64,000 nucleotides of DNA from contig NZ_JBHRUG010000013.1 in assembly GCF_042646605.1 (NCBI RefSeq), positions 62,001-126,000 of the forward strand. Direction: 5' to 3'. The notes under the pieces were generated by a model. It was not told the origin of the DNA. It saw nothing but the letters and a program-made list of their open reading frames with translations, and searched no databases. This document shows positions 1-8,703 of the stretch, one piece after another; within the stretch, counting starts at the first letter, position 1; each line of letters begins with the position of its first letter. A program made the position numbers and the translations under genes. Source of the DNA: Litchfieldella rifensis (GTDB taxonomy: Bacteria; Pseudomonadota; Gammaproteobacteria; Pseudomonadales; Halomonadaceae).

Positions 1-175
1 TGGCCCGCATCTCGTCGCTCATGCCACCCCTCATCGTCTTTACCTTGCCCATGATCCAGCATAGCTCCTGTCACAAGCCCGGGGGATGTGAGAAATGTCG
101 TGTGATGGTCTGTACTTGTGGACAGCAACTCTGGTGACAAGGCGGTCGCTAGCGAAGACCGCGAGGAGCGTCGTC
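1..175. other. Left-edge intergenic region upstream of the CapA-like gene
   Basis: No complete gene fits here. On the minus strand a possible gene start (ATG at 22, after a GAGGGG ribosome-binding site) would leave the window after about seven codons, so a divergent partial gene is possible but cannot be identified. The remainder is the leader of the CapA-like gene. Confidence 0.3.
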
Positions 176-1333
176 ATGACTACCCAGCCGCAGGCCGAGC
201 CCGATACCGAGCAGAGCGTGACGCTGATGCTGACGGGTGACGTGATGACCGGGCGCGGCATCGACCAGATCCTGCCGCATCCCGCCAGCCCGGAACTCTA
301 CGAACCCTTCGTGCGCGATGCCCGCGACTATGTGCGCCTGGCGGAGCGTGCCAACGGCGAAGTCCTCCGGCCGGCCCCCTTCGACTATATCTGGGGCGAC
401 GCACTGGCCGAGCTGGCCCGCTTCGGGCCGGCGATTCGCCTGATCAACCTGGAGACCGCTGTCACCCGTCATGCCACTCCCTGGCCGGACAAGGGGATCA
501 ACTACCGCATGCATCCCGACAATATCGGTTGCTTGCGGGCGGCCGACGTCCAGTGCTGCACCCTGGCCAACAATCATGTGCTCGACTGGCACTATGCGGG
601 GCTCGAGGAAACCCTTGCTGTGCTCGAGCGCAGCGGCATCGCCTATGCCGGCGCCGGAGAGAACCTGGCCGATGCCTCCCGGCCGGCCCGCCTGCCACTC
701 GCCAGCGGGGGGAAGGTACTGGTCTGGAGCTTCGGCCTGACCGACAGCGGCATCCCGGAGGAGTGGCAGGCCACGCGCTCCCAGGCAGGTGTCCACTTGG
801 TCCATGAAGACAGCCCAGCCGAGGTCGAGGCGCTGGCGAGGGGCATCGAGACCGAGAAGGGCCGCGGGGACATCGCGGTGATGTCGGTCCATTGGGGCAG
901 CAACTGGGGCTACGAGATCCCCGCCACCCATCGCCACCTGGCCCATCGCTTGATCGATGCCGGCGCCGATATCATCCACGGCCACTCCTCCCATCACCCT
1001 CGCGGCATGGAAGTCTACCGGGGCAAGCCGATTCTCTATGGCTGTGGCGACCTGATCAACGACTACGAGGGTATCGGCGGCCATGAGGAATTCCACCCCG
1101 ATCTGGCACTGCTGATCTTCTGTCGCTGGCAGTTGGACCGGGAGGCGCCAGGCGCCCTGTGGATGACGCCGCTACGCCGCCGACACTTCGCCCTGGAGCA
1201 TGTCAGCGAGGACGAGGCGCACTGGCTGCGGGATACCCTGACCCAGGAGCGTCGGCCCGGTAGCCCGCCCCTGACCGTGGATAGGGACAATCGCCTGCGC
1301 TGGCAACATGCTCAAGCCACCGCCACCTCGTAG
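176..1333 (+). CDS. CapA family protein (PGA_cap metallophosphatase-like fold)
   Basis: The 385-residue protein has the layout of the CapA/PGA_cap family: GDVMTGRGID near residues 21-30, NLETAVT near 91, NNHVLDW near 132, HWGSNWG and GHSSHHPRG near 268, and a GKPILYGCGDLIND segment. These are the conserved metal-binding-like motifs of the calcineurin-like fold. Family members are linked to poly-gamma-glutamate capsule synthesis, but many stand alone with unknown roles. No capB or capC neighbours exist here, so the substrate is unknown. ATG 176 was chosen because GAGGAG sits 8 bases upstream; the longer reading from 95 has no such site and no family match. There is no signal peptide. The 3' end overlaps the convergent DUF2797 gene by 22 bases. 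Confidence 0.85.
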   Translation: MTTQPQAEPDTEQSVTLMLTGDVMTGRGIDQILPHPASPELYEPFVRDARDYVRLAERANGEVLRPAPFDYIWGDALAELARFGPAIRLINLETAVTRHATPWPDKGINYRMHPDNIGCLRAADVQCCTLANNHVLDWHYAGLEETLAVLERSGIAYAGAGENLADASRPARLPLASGGKVLVWSFGLTDSGIPEEWQATRSQAGVHLVHEDSPAEVEALARGIETEKGRGDIAVMSVHWGSNWGYEIPATHRHLAHRLIDAGADIIHGHSSHHPRGMEVYRGKPILYGCGDLINDYEGIGGHEEFHPDLALLIFCRWQLDREAPGALWMTPLRRRHFALEHVSEDEAHWLRDTLTQERRPGSPPLTVDRDNRLRWQHAQATATS

Positions 1334-2160
1334 CCGGTGAACTTGCGCAGGTTGATCACGCCGGTGTCGAAGATCAGGTACTGCCCCTTGAGTCCCAGCA
1401 GGGTGCCCGCGACTTGCGGGGCCTTGTCGAAATTATGCGAGACGATCTTGCGCGGATATTCCAGTACGGGGTAGTCGAGCGTGACCGGCGCGGCGTCGAG
1501 TACGCGAATGGCGTCGCCGCCGAAACGCTCGCGCAGTCCGGCCAGCCCGCCTTCCAGACGCGCCAGCAGGCGGTCGCGCTCGGCGACCAGATCCAGGGAC
1601 TCGACCTCGCCCTTGAGCATGGTGCGCCAGTTGGTGCGGTCGGACACTTCCTCCTTGAACAGCACCTCGGCAAACCCCACCTGCTGGCGGGTGTCGACTT
1701 CCAGGATCGGCAGGGCCTGAACGGCGCCCTGATCCAGCCAGCGGGTGGGGAGCTGGCTCTTGCGGGTAATGCCGACCTTGAGTCCCGAGGAGTTGGCTAG
1801 GTAGACCACATGGGGTTGAAAGCAGTGACGCTCGGCCCATGCCGGCTCACGACAGGTGCCGGCGAAGAAATGGCAGGTTTCGGGCTTGACGATACAGGTG
1901 TCGCACTGGGCCAGCGTCTTGAAACAGGGATAGCAGTAGCCCTGGGCAAAGCTCTTCCGGGTGGCACGGCCGCAGTGGGTGCAGGCGATCGCCCCGGTGT
2001 AGGTCAACGTCAACGGCTGCCCCAGTCGCGCATTGAGATCCACACGCTGCTCGCCGGCGAGCAGCGTATAGCGGGCCGGCTCACCGCCCTGTCCCGGCTC
2101 GATGGCCATCTTGCGCAGGCAACCATACAGGGCGGACGAGGTGTCGATCAGTTCACCCAC
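1312..2160 (-). CDS. DUF2797 domain-containing protein
   Basis: The 282-residue protein matches the DUF2797 pattern. A cysteine-rich segment (CTHCGR near 60, then CYPC, CDTC and further Cys/His) resembles zinc-ribbon-like metal binding. It is followed by YLANSSGLKVGIT and a helical C-terminal half. The family's biochemical function is unknown. The gene directly follows and slightly overlaps the YeaC-family gene at its start, a pairing common in Pseudomonas and Halomonas, so the two are probably co-transcribed. Its 3' end overlaps the convergent CapA-like gene. Confidence 0.85.
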   Translation of the reverse strand: MGELIDTSSALYGCLRKMAIEPGQGGEPARYTLLAGEQRVDLNARLGQPLTLTYTGAIACTHCGRATRKSFAQGYCYPCFKTLAQCDTCIVKPETCHFFAGTCREPAWAERHCFQPHVVYLANSSGLKVGITRKSQLPTRWLDQGAVQALPILEVDTRQQVGFAEVLFKEEVSDRTNWRTMLKGEVESLDLVAERDRLLARLEGGLAGLRERFGGDAIRVLDAAPVTLDYPVLEYPRKIVSHNFDKAPQVAGTLLGLKGQYLIFDTGVINLRKFTGYEVAVA

Positions 2161-2399
2161 TTGATATCGTCCCCGCCGTCACTGCCGCAACTCGTGCGTT
2201 CCAGGAAACCCACGCGCTGCTCTGGCGGCACGTCGTGTTCGGCCTCGTACTTGATCACGGCCTCCAGACACAGTTCGACCTGCTCGGCGCTCAGCCGCCG
2301 GCCGTCCGGCCATTTGCGCAGCGCCACCGCCTGCTTGAGGCTTTCATGGATGGCCGGGGTCATCTGCTGGATCATCCTGTCGAAGGTCATTTCGCTCAT
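2148..2399 (-). CDS. YeaC family protein (DUF1315)
   Basis: This 83-residue protein has the DUF1315/YeaC features: TFDRMIQQMTP at the N-terminus, an LKQAVALRKWPDGRRLS block, and CLEAVIKYEAEH with VPPEQRVGFL. It is small, soluble and of unknown function. Its end overlaps the start of the DUF2797 gene by 13 bases, which suggests translational coupling in a two-gene operon. Confidence 0.85.
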   Translation of the reverse strand: MSEMTFDRMIQQMTPAIHESLKQAVALRKWPDGRRLSAEQVELCLEAVIKYEAEHDVPPEQRVGFLERTSCGSDGGDDIKWVN

Positions 2400-2440
2400 C
2401 GTTTCGTCCTTTACCGTGCATCAAGCCTGTCTGGAAAGCG

Positions 2441-2583
2441 CTGAATAAATCGACGAGCGGTGTGAAGCGCAAGGCGCACGGAGCACAGGAACCGGAGCAT
2501 ATGCGGTATATGTGAGGATTCCGACGGTCCGACGCTTCGGCACCGCGCAACGCAGCGATTAGCCCGCGTAGGCATTTAGTCAG
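2441..2583. repeat. Candidate MITE-like or dispersed repeat with imperfect terminal inverted repeats
   Basis: The outer ends CTGAATAAAT (2441-2450) and, read on the minus strand, CTGACTAAAT (2583-2574) form imperfect inverted ends of about 20 bases, both continuing to GCGG. The centre contains CATAT-GCGGT-ATATG (2498-2512). There is no open reading frame of note. The right end supplies the TAA stop codon of the rhomboid gene. The shape suggests a short non-autonomous mobile or repetitive extragenic element; a second copy is needed to prove it. Confidence 0.45.
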
Positions 2584-3433
2584 TGCTTCCTTTAGCGCGG
2601 CTACTGTAATACCAGCCCATCACCAAGCCAACCGCCAGTCCCCCCAGGTGTGCCTCGTTGGCCACATTGCCGAAGCCGACCGCAGCGGCGAAATCGGTCA
2701 TGGTGAAGACCATCCAACCGAGCATGAACACGACCAGCATCTGTGGCACGAAGAAGCCGCTTTGCGGGGCGCGGCGCGACATCAGCCAGACATAGCCGAG
2801 CAACGCGAAATCGACCCCGGACATGCCGCCGAACAGCACCGTTCCCGTCGCGTATTGGGCCAGATTGCCACCCAGGGCGCTGATGCCGAACAGCGCCAGC
2901 ATGCGCCGACTCCCGTGTAGTGCTTCGATCTGACGCCCGAAGTACCACAGCCACAGCATATTGAAGATCAGGTGCATCCAGCCGAAGTGCAGGAACGCCG
3001 GTGAAATCAACCGCCAGACCTGTCCCGAGGCCACGGTCTCCCCCAGGCTGCCCAGGCTGAGGCTGCCCCCCACCACCGCCACCGGCACGATGGTCATCAA
3101 GGCGATGACCAGATCGCCGAGTACCGCCATCAACGCGAATACCAGCAGACACAGGGCCATTAACGTGGCGGTGACCGGGGCGATCGCGAAAGGCTTCGCC
3201 AGCGGTGAGCCGGTCAGTTGACGATGGCGCCGCTGGTACTTGGATATCAGGGGCTCACCACGCTGCCAGCGCTCGAGCAGTTGCATCAACTCGTCATGCT
3301 GTCTTGGATCGGCCAACCACAGCGTATAGCCGTCCTCGTTCTCGGTGAATCGATGGCCAATGCGATGTGCCCACAATGCCTGCCGCAGAGGGCGGGTGTC
3401 GGTGTCGCGGGGCAGCATGAGCACCTTGTACAT
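2576..3433 (-). CDS. glpG: Rhomboid family intramembrane serine protease (GlpG-like)
   Basis: The 285-residue protein has the GlpG plan. A small cytoplasmic N-terminal domain (MYKVLMLPRDTDTRPL) is followed by about six membrane helices. The catalytic serine lies in GGMSGVDF, the catalytic histidine in NEAHLGGLAVG, and the oxyanion-region residues in HFGWMHLIFNMLW. It should cleave membrane proteins within the inner membrane. ATG 3433 is preferred because AAGGGAG lies just upstream and the protein then starts as GlpG does. An in-frame ATG at 3496 would translate through a terminator-like hairpin. The stop codon lies in the candidate repeat at 2441-2583. Confidence 0.88.
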   Translation of the reverse strand: MYKVLMLPRDTDTRPLRQALWAHRIGHRFTENEDGYTLWLADPRQHDELMQLLERWQRGEPLISKYQRRHRQLTGSPLAKPFAIAPVTATLMALCLLVFALMAVLGDLVIALMTIVPVAVVGGSLSLGSLGETVASGQVWRLISPAFLHFGWMHLIFNMLWLWYFGRQIEALHGSRRMLALFGISALGGNLAQYATGTVLFGGMSGVDFALLGYVWLMSRRAPQSGFFVPQMLVVFMLGWMVFTMTDFAAAVGFGNVANEAHLGGLAVGLVMGWYYSSRAKGSTD

Positions 3434-3456
3434 GACATCTCCCTTAAAAAAGAAAA

Positions 3457-3480
3457 ATCCGGCGGAGGGGGCCGCCGGAT
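3457..3480 (-). terminator. Rho-independent terminator or attenuator just upstream of the rhomboid start
   Basis: ATCCGGCGG and CCGCCGGAT form a perfect 9-bp stem with a 6-base loop. On the minus strand the stem is followed by a T-rich run (TTTTTCTTTTTT). It therefore stops minus-strand transcription from the metallophosphoesterase/nadK side, about 12 bases before the rhomboid ribosome-binding site. Confidence 0.8.
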
Positions 3481-3559
3481 AAGAGCAAGGGATCATTCAA
3501 GGGAACACTTACTCTGATGGCGACAGCGACGCTGAGTTCACGTCCGGTACGAAAAATTG

Positions 3560-3590
3560 TGTAATATTTTGTATCGATTGGAAGCGCCCG
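3560..3590 (-). promoter_or_regulatory. Possible sigma-70 promoter for the rhomboid gene
   Basis: On the minus strand TTTACC is followed after about 16 bases by TACAAA, each matching four of six consensus bases. If real, the transcript would run through the hairpin at 3457-3480 before reaching the rhomboid start. The match is weak. Confidence 0.25.
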
Positions 3591-3624
3591 GTAAAGCCCT
3601 GCCTGGGGCACCAGACGCCTACCA

Positions 3625-4629
3625 TCAGTCGAAATCGATTTCCCATGGCCTGGGTCTGGCCAGCTCGTCATGCGGCACCCGAATCCACACGAAATGGTTG
3701 GCATCGAGCCGCGATTCCCCGCTCCAGCGGTAGGCCACCAGCCGACCGAATTTGACCGCGCTGTAATCGAGACAGGCAATGTTCGGCGCCGGCAGGGCCG
3801 GAATGCCTTCGCACCAATAATGACCGATGAAAAGCGGCGGTTCGTCGGGCCCATAATAGCTCAGTCGGGCACGCTCCTCGTCGCTGAGCGGACGCAGTTC
3901 CAGATCGCCGGGCAGATTGTCGGGCTGGAACACCACATCGCCATAGGTCCGGGGGTTGCGGGCCCAGAAATGGGCACGAAAGCTGCGCCGCGTGAAACCG
4001 TCGCCGGAATGGATCTCGACATCGTCGGGCAGGGGAATATGGCTGCCACGCGTCAGGCGATCGAGAACCTTGAAGGCGAAACTGCCCGGCACGATCGACT
4101 GTTGAAGGAAGGCATCGCTCATGCGGCCATCGGGATAATGGCGACGAAATTCGTCGATCAAGGCCCGATCCCAGCAGGCATGCACCACGCGAAAGCCTTC
4201 GAACTCGAGAAACAGCGGCATCTCCATGAACCAGTTCAACGCCTCGTCCCATTCGGCGGGATGGTCACGATACTGTTCCAGGGTTTCCTTGATGATCCGA
4301 TTGTGGCGGGGGCTGTGTTCGCGCAACCATTCACGCCCCGAACCGCTCACGGCACGCCGGCAGTAGGCCAGGGCATTGTATTCATGATTGCCCATCACGA
4401 TCTGGGCTTCCCCCGCCTCGACCATGCGCCGGGCGATGTTCACCGCCAGCCGAATACGCGGTCCGCGATCGATCAGGTCGCCCAGGAAGATCGCCTTGCG
4501 CCGCGGATGACGATAGACCCCTTCCCGCTGGTGATAGCCGAGTTTCTCGAGTAACGCCGCCAGGGCGGCACCGCAACCGTGCACATCGCCGATCAGGTCG
4601 TAGCCTTCGCTCTCGGAGCGTATGGTCAC
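3625..4629 (-). CDS. Metallophosphoesterase (PPP/calcineurin-like)
   Basis: The 334-residue protein carries the metallophosphatase signatures GDVHGCG (near 14), GDLIDRGP (near 49) and GNHEYNA (near 80), with conserved metal-ligand histidines further on. Such enzymes hydrolyse phosphoesters; diadenosine tetraphosphatase-like or protein phosphatase activity are both possible. The start is a GTG at 4629, one base after the nadK stop, with GGGAGAGTGAG serving as ribosome-binding site across the junction. The two genes are therefore translationally coupled. Transcription ends at the hairpin at 3457-3480. Confidence 0.85.
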   Translation of the reverse strand: MTIRSESEGYDLIGDVHGCGAALAALLEKLGYHQREGVYRHPRRKAIFLGDLIDRGPRIRLAVNIARRMVEAGEAQIVMGNHEYNALAYCRRAVSGSGREWLREHSPRHNRIIKETLEQYRDHPAEWDEALNWFMEMPLFLEFEGFRVVHACWDRALIDEFRRHYPDGRMSDAFLQQSIVPGSFAFKVLDRLTRGSHIPLPDDVEIHSGDGFTRRSFRAHFWARNPRTYGDVVFQPDNLPGDLELRPLSDEERARLSYYGPDEPPLFIGHYWCEGIPALPAPNIACLDYSAVKFGRLVAYRWSGESRLDANHFVWIRVPHDELARPRPWEIDFD

Positions 4630-4630
4630 C

Positions 4631-5512
4631 TCACTCTCCCAGCCGGCTACTCCAGCCGAGCTTGCTGCGACAGACTTCGTAAAAGTTGTGCCCGTAAGGA
4701 TGCAGCAACTTCAGGCGCTGGGGCTTGCGGCGTACATAGAGAACGTCATCTGGTTTGGACACCACCTTGGTCTGGCCGTCACAACTGACATGGGGATAGG
4801 CCTCGTTGGTTTCGCCGATATGGATCCGAATCTCGCTGCTGGCATCGACGACGATCGGTCGACTCGACAGCGTATGCGGAAACATCGGCACCAGGGTGAT
4901 GGCATCGATGCGCGGATGCACGATGGGGCCTCCGCCAGAGAGCGCATAGGCGGTGGATCCGGTGGGAGTGGCGATGATCAGGCCGTCGCTACGCTGGGTA
5001 TAGACGAACTGGCCATCGATGAACAGTTCGAATTCGATCATCCGCACGGCCTTGCCGGGGTGCACGACCACGTCATTGAGGGACTCGCCGGTACCGACCA
5101 GGAGGTTGTCGCGATAGACCTCGGCGTCGAGCAGGAAGCGCTCCTCGATCTCGTAGTTCCCGGCCAGCACCTCGCCGACCTTGTCTTCCAGTTCACTGGG
5201 GGAGATATCGGTCAGGAAGCCCAGGCGCCCGCGATTGACGCCCAGCACCGGCGTGCCGGTGCGGCACAGGGCCCGCGCCGCACCCAACAGGCTGCCATCG
5301 CCACCGACCACGATCACCAGGTCGCAGATCTCGCCGAGCATGCGCCGGCTGGCTTCCTGCTGGCCGTGATCGAGCAGCACGGTGGCGGTGCGCTCTTCGA
5401 TGATGACGTGATAGCCGCCGGCATCGAGGAAGCGAATCAGCCGCTTGAGCGTCTCGACCACCTTGGCGCTGCCCAACCGGCCGATCAGGCCGATATTCTT
5501 GAAGGATGTCAT
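4631..5512 (-). CDS. nadK: NAD kinase
   Basis: The enzyme phosphorylates NAD to NADP in the cytoplasm, using ATP or polyphosphate. The 293-residue length is typical. GGDGS (70-74) is the conserved diacylglycerol-kinase-like catalytic motif. NRGRLGFLTD, SLNDVVVHPG and TPTGSTAYALSGGGPIVHP are the NAD-binding and catalytic segments. ATG 5512 follows GAGGT at about 5 bases; the longer upstream reading is not family-like. It forms a tight pair with the downstream metallophosphoesterase. Confidence 0.96.
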   Translation of the reverse strand: MTSFKNIGLIGRLGSAKVVETLKRLIRFLDAGGYHVIIEERTATVLLDHGQQEASRRMLGEICDLVIVVGGDGSLLGAARALCRTGTPVLGVNRGRLGFLTDISPSELEDKVGEVLAGNYEIEERFLLDAEVYRDNLLVGTGESLNDVVVHPGKAVRMIEFELFIDGQFVYTQRSDGLIIATPTGSTAYALSGGGPIVHPRIDAITLVPMFPHTLSSRPIVVDASSEIRIHIGETNEAYPHVSCDGQTKVVSKPDDVLYVRRKPQRLKLLHPYGHNFYEVCRSKLGWSSRLGE

Positions 5513-5582
5513 GTACCTCAGCCTCTCCCATCGAGGCTGGCCATTATGCGGGGTCGCTCGCGCCCGGGCAAACCGATGGCCT

Positions 5583-6455
5583 TCAGGCCACCGATGCGGC
5601 CTGCCGACGCTTGACCCACCACTCGTTGACCAGCAACGAGGCGACGATGATCGCGCCTCCCAGGGCCAGCCGCGGCAGGTCGGCATCGCGATTCCAGATC
5701 AGCAGGTTCACCAGCAGTCCGGCGGGAACCAGGGCGTTGTTCATGATCGCCAGGGCGCCGGCATCCACCAGGGTGGCGCCCTTGTTCCACAGGAAATAGC
5801 CCAGCCCGGAGGCCACCAGCCCCAGCCAGGCCAGCACGCTCCATTGCACGCCGGTGGTGGGCAGCATCTGCAGGTTGCCGAACAGGCCGAAGGCGACCAC
5901 CGCCAGCGCCAGCGCTCCCAGGTAGAACCAGCCGAACACGCTGTGCTGGGGCAAGCCGTCGGGAAGCCGCGGGGCCAGACGGCGGTAGGCGACCTGGCCG
6001 AAGGCGAAGCACAGGTTGGCGCCCTGCACCACCAGGAAGCCCAACCAGAAGCCACTGTCCACGCCCTGATAGCGAATCACCGCCGCGCCGGCCACGGCAA
6101 GCGCCGCCGTGAGCAGGTAGAATGGCGTGAAGCGACCCACCAGGGCGTCATCGAGCAGGGTCACATAGAGCGGCGTGAAGATAGTGAACAGCAATACCTC
6201 GGGTACCGACAACAGTAGAAACGACTGATAGAAGAAGACATACATCAAGCCGAGCTGAATGGCACCGACAGCCATCAGCGCCAGCTTGTGGCGGCGATCC
6301 AGCAGGCGCGGGCGCAGGAAGGGCACGAACAGCAGGGCCGCCAGGCCGATGCGTACCAGCACCGCAAAATAGCTGTCCACCTGCCCCGACAGATAGACGC
6401 CGATCAGCGAGAACGAAAAGGCCCACAGCGCCGTGACACCGACCAGATAGCCCAT
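5583..6455 (-). CDS. DMT superfamily (EamA) transporter
   Basis: The 290-residue protein consists almost entirely of hydrophobic segments, about ten helices arranged as two EamA halves. It begins MGYLVGVTALWAFSFSLIGVYL, and an RLAPRLPDGLPQ loop lies in the second half. EamA carriers export small metabolites at the inner membrane; the substrate cannot be read from sequence. The start at 6455 has GGAG about 8 bases upstream. It is divergent from the DUF6314 gene, with very little intergenic space. Confidence 0.85.
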   Translation of the reverse strand: MGYLVGVTALWAFSFSLIGVYLSGQVDSYFAVLVRIGLAALLFVPFLRPRLLDRRHKLALMAVGAIQLGLMYVFFYQSFLLLSVPEVLLFTIFTPLYVTLLDDALVGRFTPFYLLTAALAVAGAAVIRYQGVDSGFWLGFLVVQGANLCFAFGQVAYRRLAPRLPDGLPQHSVFGWFYLGALALAVVAFGLFGNLQMLPTTGVQWSVLAWLGLVASGLGYFLWNKGATLVDAGALAIMNNALVPAGLLVNLLIWNRDADLPRLALGGAIIVASLLVNEWWVKRRQAASVA

Positions 6456-6479
6456 GGTGAACTCCAGAGAGACAAAAAG

Positions 6480-6941
6480 TTGACGGCAATTATACGCTTC
6501 AAGCCCCTGCTGACGACAATTCACCGAGTGGATTTCTCCTCTCGCCCGGGAACGGCCTCGCGCAGCGGATGGTCGGGGCATGGCCACGGTAGCGTGCAGG
6601 TGGAATCCCGAGGCGATACCGTGCGCTTCTTCGAGCGCGGACACTTCCTGCCCACGGGTCAATCCCGGGAGGTGCCCTTCACCAATGTCTACCGCTGGGA
6701 GTTCTCGACGGACCGCTTGCGGCTCTTCCACGAGCGCCGTGGCGCCGACCACGCGGTATGGCTATTCGACCTGGGCATGGACGACGCGTCCGGCGACCTG
6801 CTCAGCCTCGACGCCCACCTTTGCGGAGCCGACCGTTACCAGGCACGGCTGACGCCATTGGCCGATGGCTTCGATCTACAGTGGCGCATTACCGGACCGC
6901 GCAAGGAGGAAACGCTGCGGTATCGCTATCGCCGCGCTTGA
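6480..6941 (+). CDS. DUF6314 family protein
   Basis: The translated segment GWSGHGHGSVQVES, then FFERGHF, NVYRWEF, HLCGADRYQARL and WRITGPRKEETLRYRYRR, matches the DUF6314 pattern, a small lipocalin-like beta-rich domain of unknown function. No ATG start lies close to the domain. TTG 6480 has GAGAGA about 8 bases upstream and includes the full conserved region; GTG 6528 is an alternative with no ribosome-binding site. The start is therefore uncertain. The 5' end abuts the divergent DMT gene. Confidence 0.65.
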   Translation: MTAIIRFKPLLTTIHRVDFSSRPGTASRSGWSGHGHGSVQVESRGDTVRFFERGHFLPTGQSREVPFTNVYRWEFSTDRLRLFHERRGADHAVWLFDLGMDDASGDLLSLDAHLCGADRYQARLTPLADGFDLQWRITGPRKEETLRYRYRRA

Positions 6942-6972
6942 CGGCACGAGCCAGTCCCGACGCGGGGAACAC

Positions 6973-8670
6973 TCACTCCCACTTGAGGGTCTCGGAGTGC
7001 GCCGGATTGTCGGCATGCGCGTCGGCACTGAGCACTTCCGAGGAGGCGGATTCGGCCTGCCAGGCGAAATACTCCTCCCACTTCTCGGACGCCCGGTCAC
7101 CGAACAGGATTTCACAGGCTTCCTTCAACCCCGGCGACCTGCGGATATCGTCGCTCCGCACCACCAGGGCGATCTTCGAGCGGCGACGCAGAAAATCCTC
7201 CAGCTTGGTGACCATTTCACGCCGTTCGGCCTGCCGAATCTCACAACGCAGGTATTCGGTCCCCTCGATCAGCACTTCCGCCTGGCGAGGGTCTTCGCGT
7301 ATCTCCTCCAGCATGTCGAGGGCCTGAATGCCATAGCGTCGCCACAAGCGGGTGCTCAACGCCTCGGAAGCCTCTGCGGAGGTCAGGCCATCCAGGTCCA
7401 TCAGGCGTGCCTGATGAAAGAATTCGTCGCGTACCTGCCGGGGGGGCTCTCCATACCACCGATAGTCCGGATAGGGGACACCCACACCGAACCGACGCAC
7501 CGCCTCGACGATCTCGTCTCCCACGTTGAGGCAGTCGGTAAGCTTGCCACCGAAGATGCTGATATGCGCCGAGGAGGCATCCTCGTCGATGGCATGCTTG
7601 CGCGACAGTTGCAGGAAATCGCGGTCGCCGCCGGAACCGTTCTTGACGACCAGGGGCCTTACCCCGCAACGGGTGGCGATGATGTCCCGCCTGCCGAGCG
7701 GTTGGGAAAGGCTAAGACGCTTGTTGATGTTGTCGAGCACGAACTGGACATCTTCCTCGGTGACATGCACCTCGGGGCTGTCCACCCGGGTATCGGTGGT
7801 GCCGATGCAGGTACGGCGCCCCATGGGGATGACGAAGAACAGTCGCCCATCGTCGGCGAAAAAGGCCAGCACACGCTTGCTCCTGGTGAGCTGCGGCACG
7901 ATCAGGTGAATCCCCTTGGAGTAGACATGCTGGTGCTGCGTCTGCTGTCCGGTCAGCGCATTATGCTCGTCCACATAGGGACCGGCGGCATTGATCAGCA
8001 CCTTCGAGCGAATCTCGAAGGTCGAGCCATCCACCATGTCCCGCGCTTGGGTGACCCAGCCACCCGCCTCCCGACGCGCACCACGCGACTCGACATAGTT
8101 GGCGGTCACGCAGCCCCGGTCCAGGGCGCTACGAATGAAATTGAAGACGAAGCGCGCATCGTTGTCATGCAGATAGGCATCGGAGTACTCGAAGCCACCG
8201 ACACTGGTGGTGACATCGATGATGGCTTCCTTGCCCTTGATGCGCGAAGGCGTCAGGAAGCGGGGAATCCGCGTGAAGCCGCTACCCATCAGCCAGTACA
8301 GCCAAGTGCCGGCCCACAGATAGCGCGGATGATAGCGGAACCCCTCGCCGATGGTGGTGAGGAAGCGAATTTCCTGCACCGTGGAGGGATAGTTCCTGAT
8401 CAGATGATTGCGGCTCTTGCACAGCTTGCGCACCAGGGCGAAATCGTAGCTCTCCATGTACTTGATGCCGCCCCAGACCAGGTTGGAGGAGTGCATGCTG
8501 GTGCTGCCCGCAAAATCGCCGCGGTCGATCAACGCGACGCTGACTCCCTTGCCGGCCAAGGCCGCTGCCGAGGCGGCGCCGTTGATGCCACCGCCAACGA
8601 TCAGGACGTCGAATTCCCGGCGTGACAGCTTGTCGAGATTGCTCTTGCGCAGTTGCATGTAGGTGCCCAT
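6973..8670 (-). CDS. glpD: Aerobic glycerol-3-phosphate dehydrogenase
   Basis: This FAD flavoprotein of the inner membrane face oxidises glycerol-3-phosphate to dihydroxyacetone phosphate and passes electrons to quinone. The 565-residue protein has the N-terminal dinucleotide site (DVLIVGGGINGAA, about 21-33), SSNLVWGGIKYM, the IGTTDTRVD block and the C-terminal GlpD extension. It is the last gene of the glycerol operon, after glpK, so imported glycerol is phosphorylated and then oxidised by adjacent products. The start may be ATG 8670 or ATG 8658; neither has a strong ribosome-binding site. Confidence 0.95.
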   Translation of the reverse strand: MGTYMQLRKSNLDKLSRREFDVLIVGGGINGAASAAALAGKGVSVALIDRGDFAGSTSMHSSNLVWGGIKYMESYDFALVRKLCKSRNHLIRNYPSTVQEIRFLTTIGEGFRYHPRYLWAGTWLYWLMGSGFTRIPRFLTPSRIKGKEAIIDVTTSVGGFEYSDAYLHDNDARFVFNFIRSALDRGCVTANYVESRGARREAGGWVTQARDMVDGSTFEIRSKVLINAAGPYVDEHNALTGQQTQHQHVYSKGIHLIVPQLTRSKRVLAFFADDGRLFFVIPMGRRTCIGTTDTRVDSPEVHVTEEDVQFVLDNINKRLSLSQPLGRRDIIATRCGVRPLVVKNGSGGDRDFLQLSRKHAIDEDASSAHISIFGGKLTDCLNVGDEIVEAVRRFGVGVPYPDYRWYGEPPRQVRDEFFHQARLMDLDGLTSAEASEALSTRLWRRYGIQALDMLEEIREDPRQAEVLIEGTEYLRCEIRQAERREMVTKLEDFLRRRSKIALVVRSDDIRRSPGLKEACEILFGDRASEKWEEYFAWQAESASSEVLSADAHADNPAHSETLKWE

Positions 8671-8703
8671 TGCAGTGGTGATGGAGGTCGCGGCGGAGGC
8701 GGT

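Noticed and set aside
149..1096. Long open frame of 315 codons antisense to the CapA-like gene
   Set aside because: High-GC mirror frame: no family motifs, and the plus-strand protein has clear CapA signatures.
5513..5686. N-terminal extension of NAD kinase
   Set aside because: The extra residues are not family-like, whereas the ATG at 5512 has a good ribosome-binding site and the standard length.
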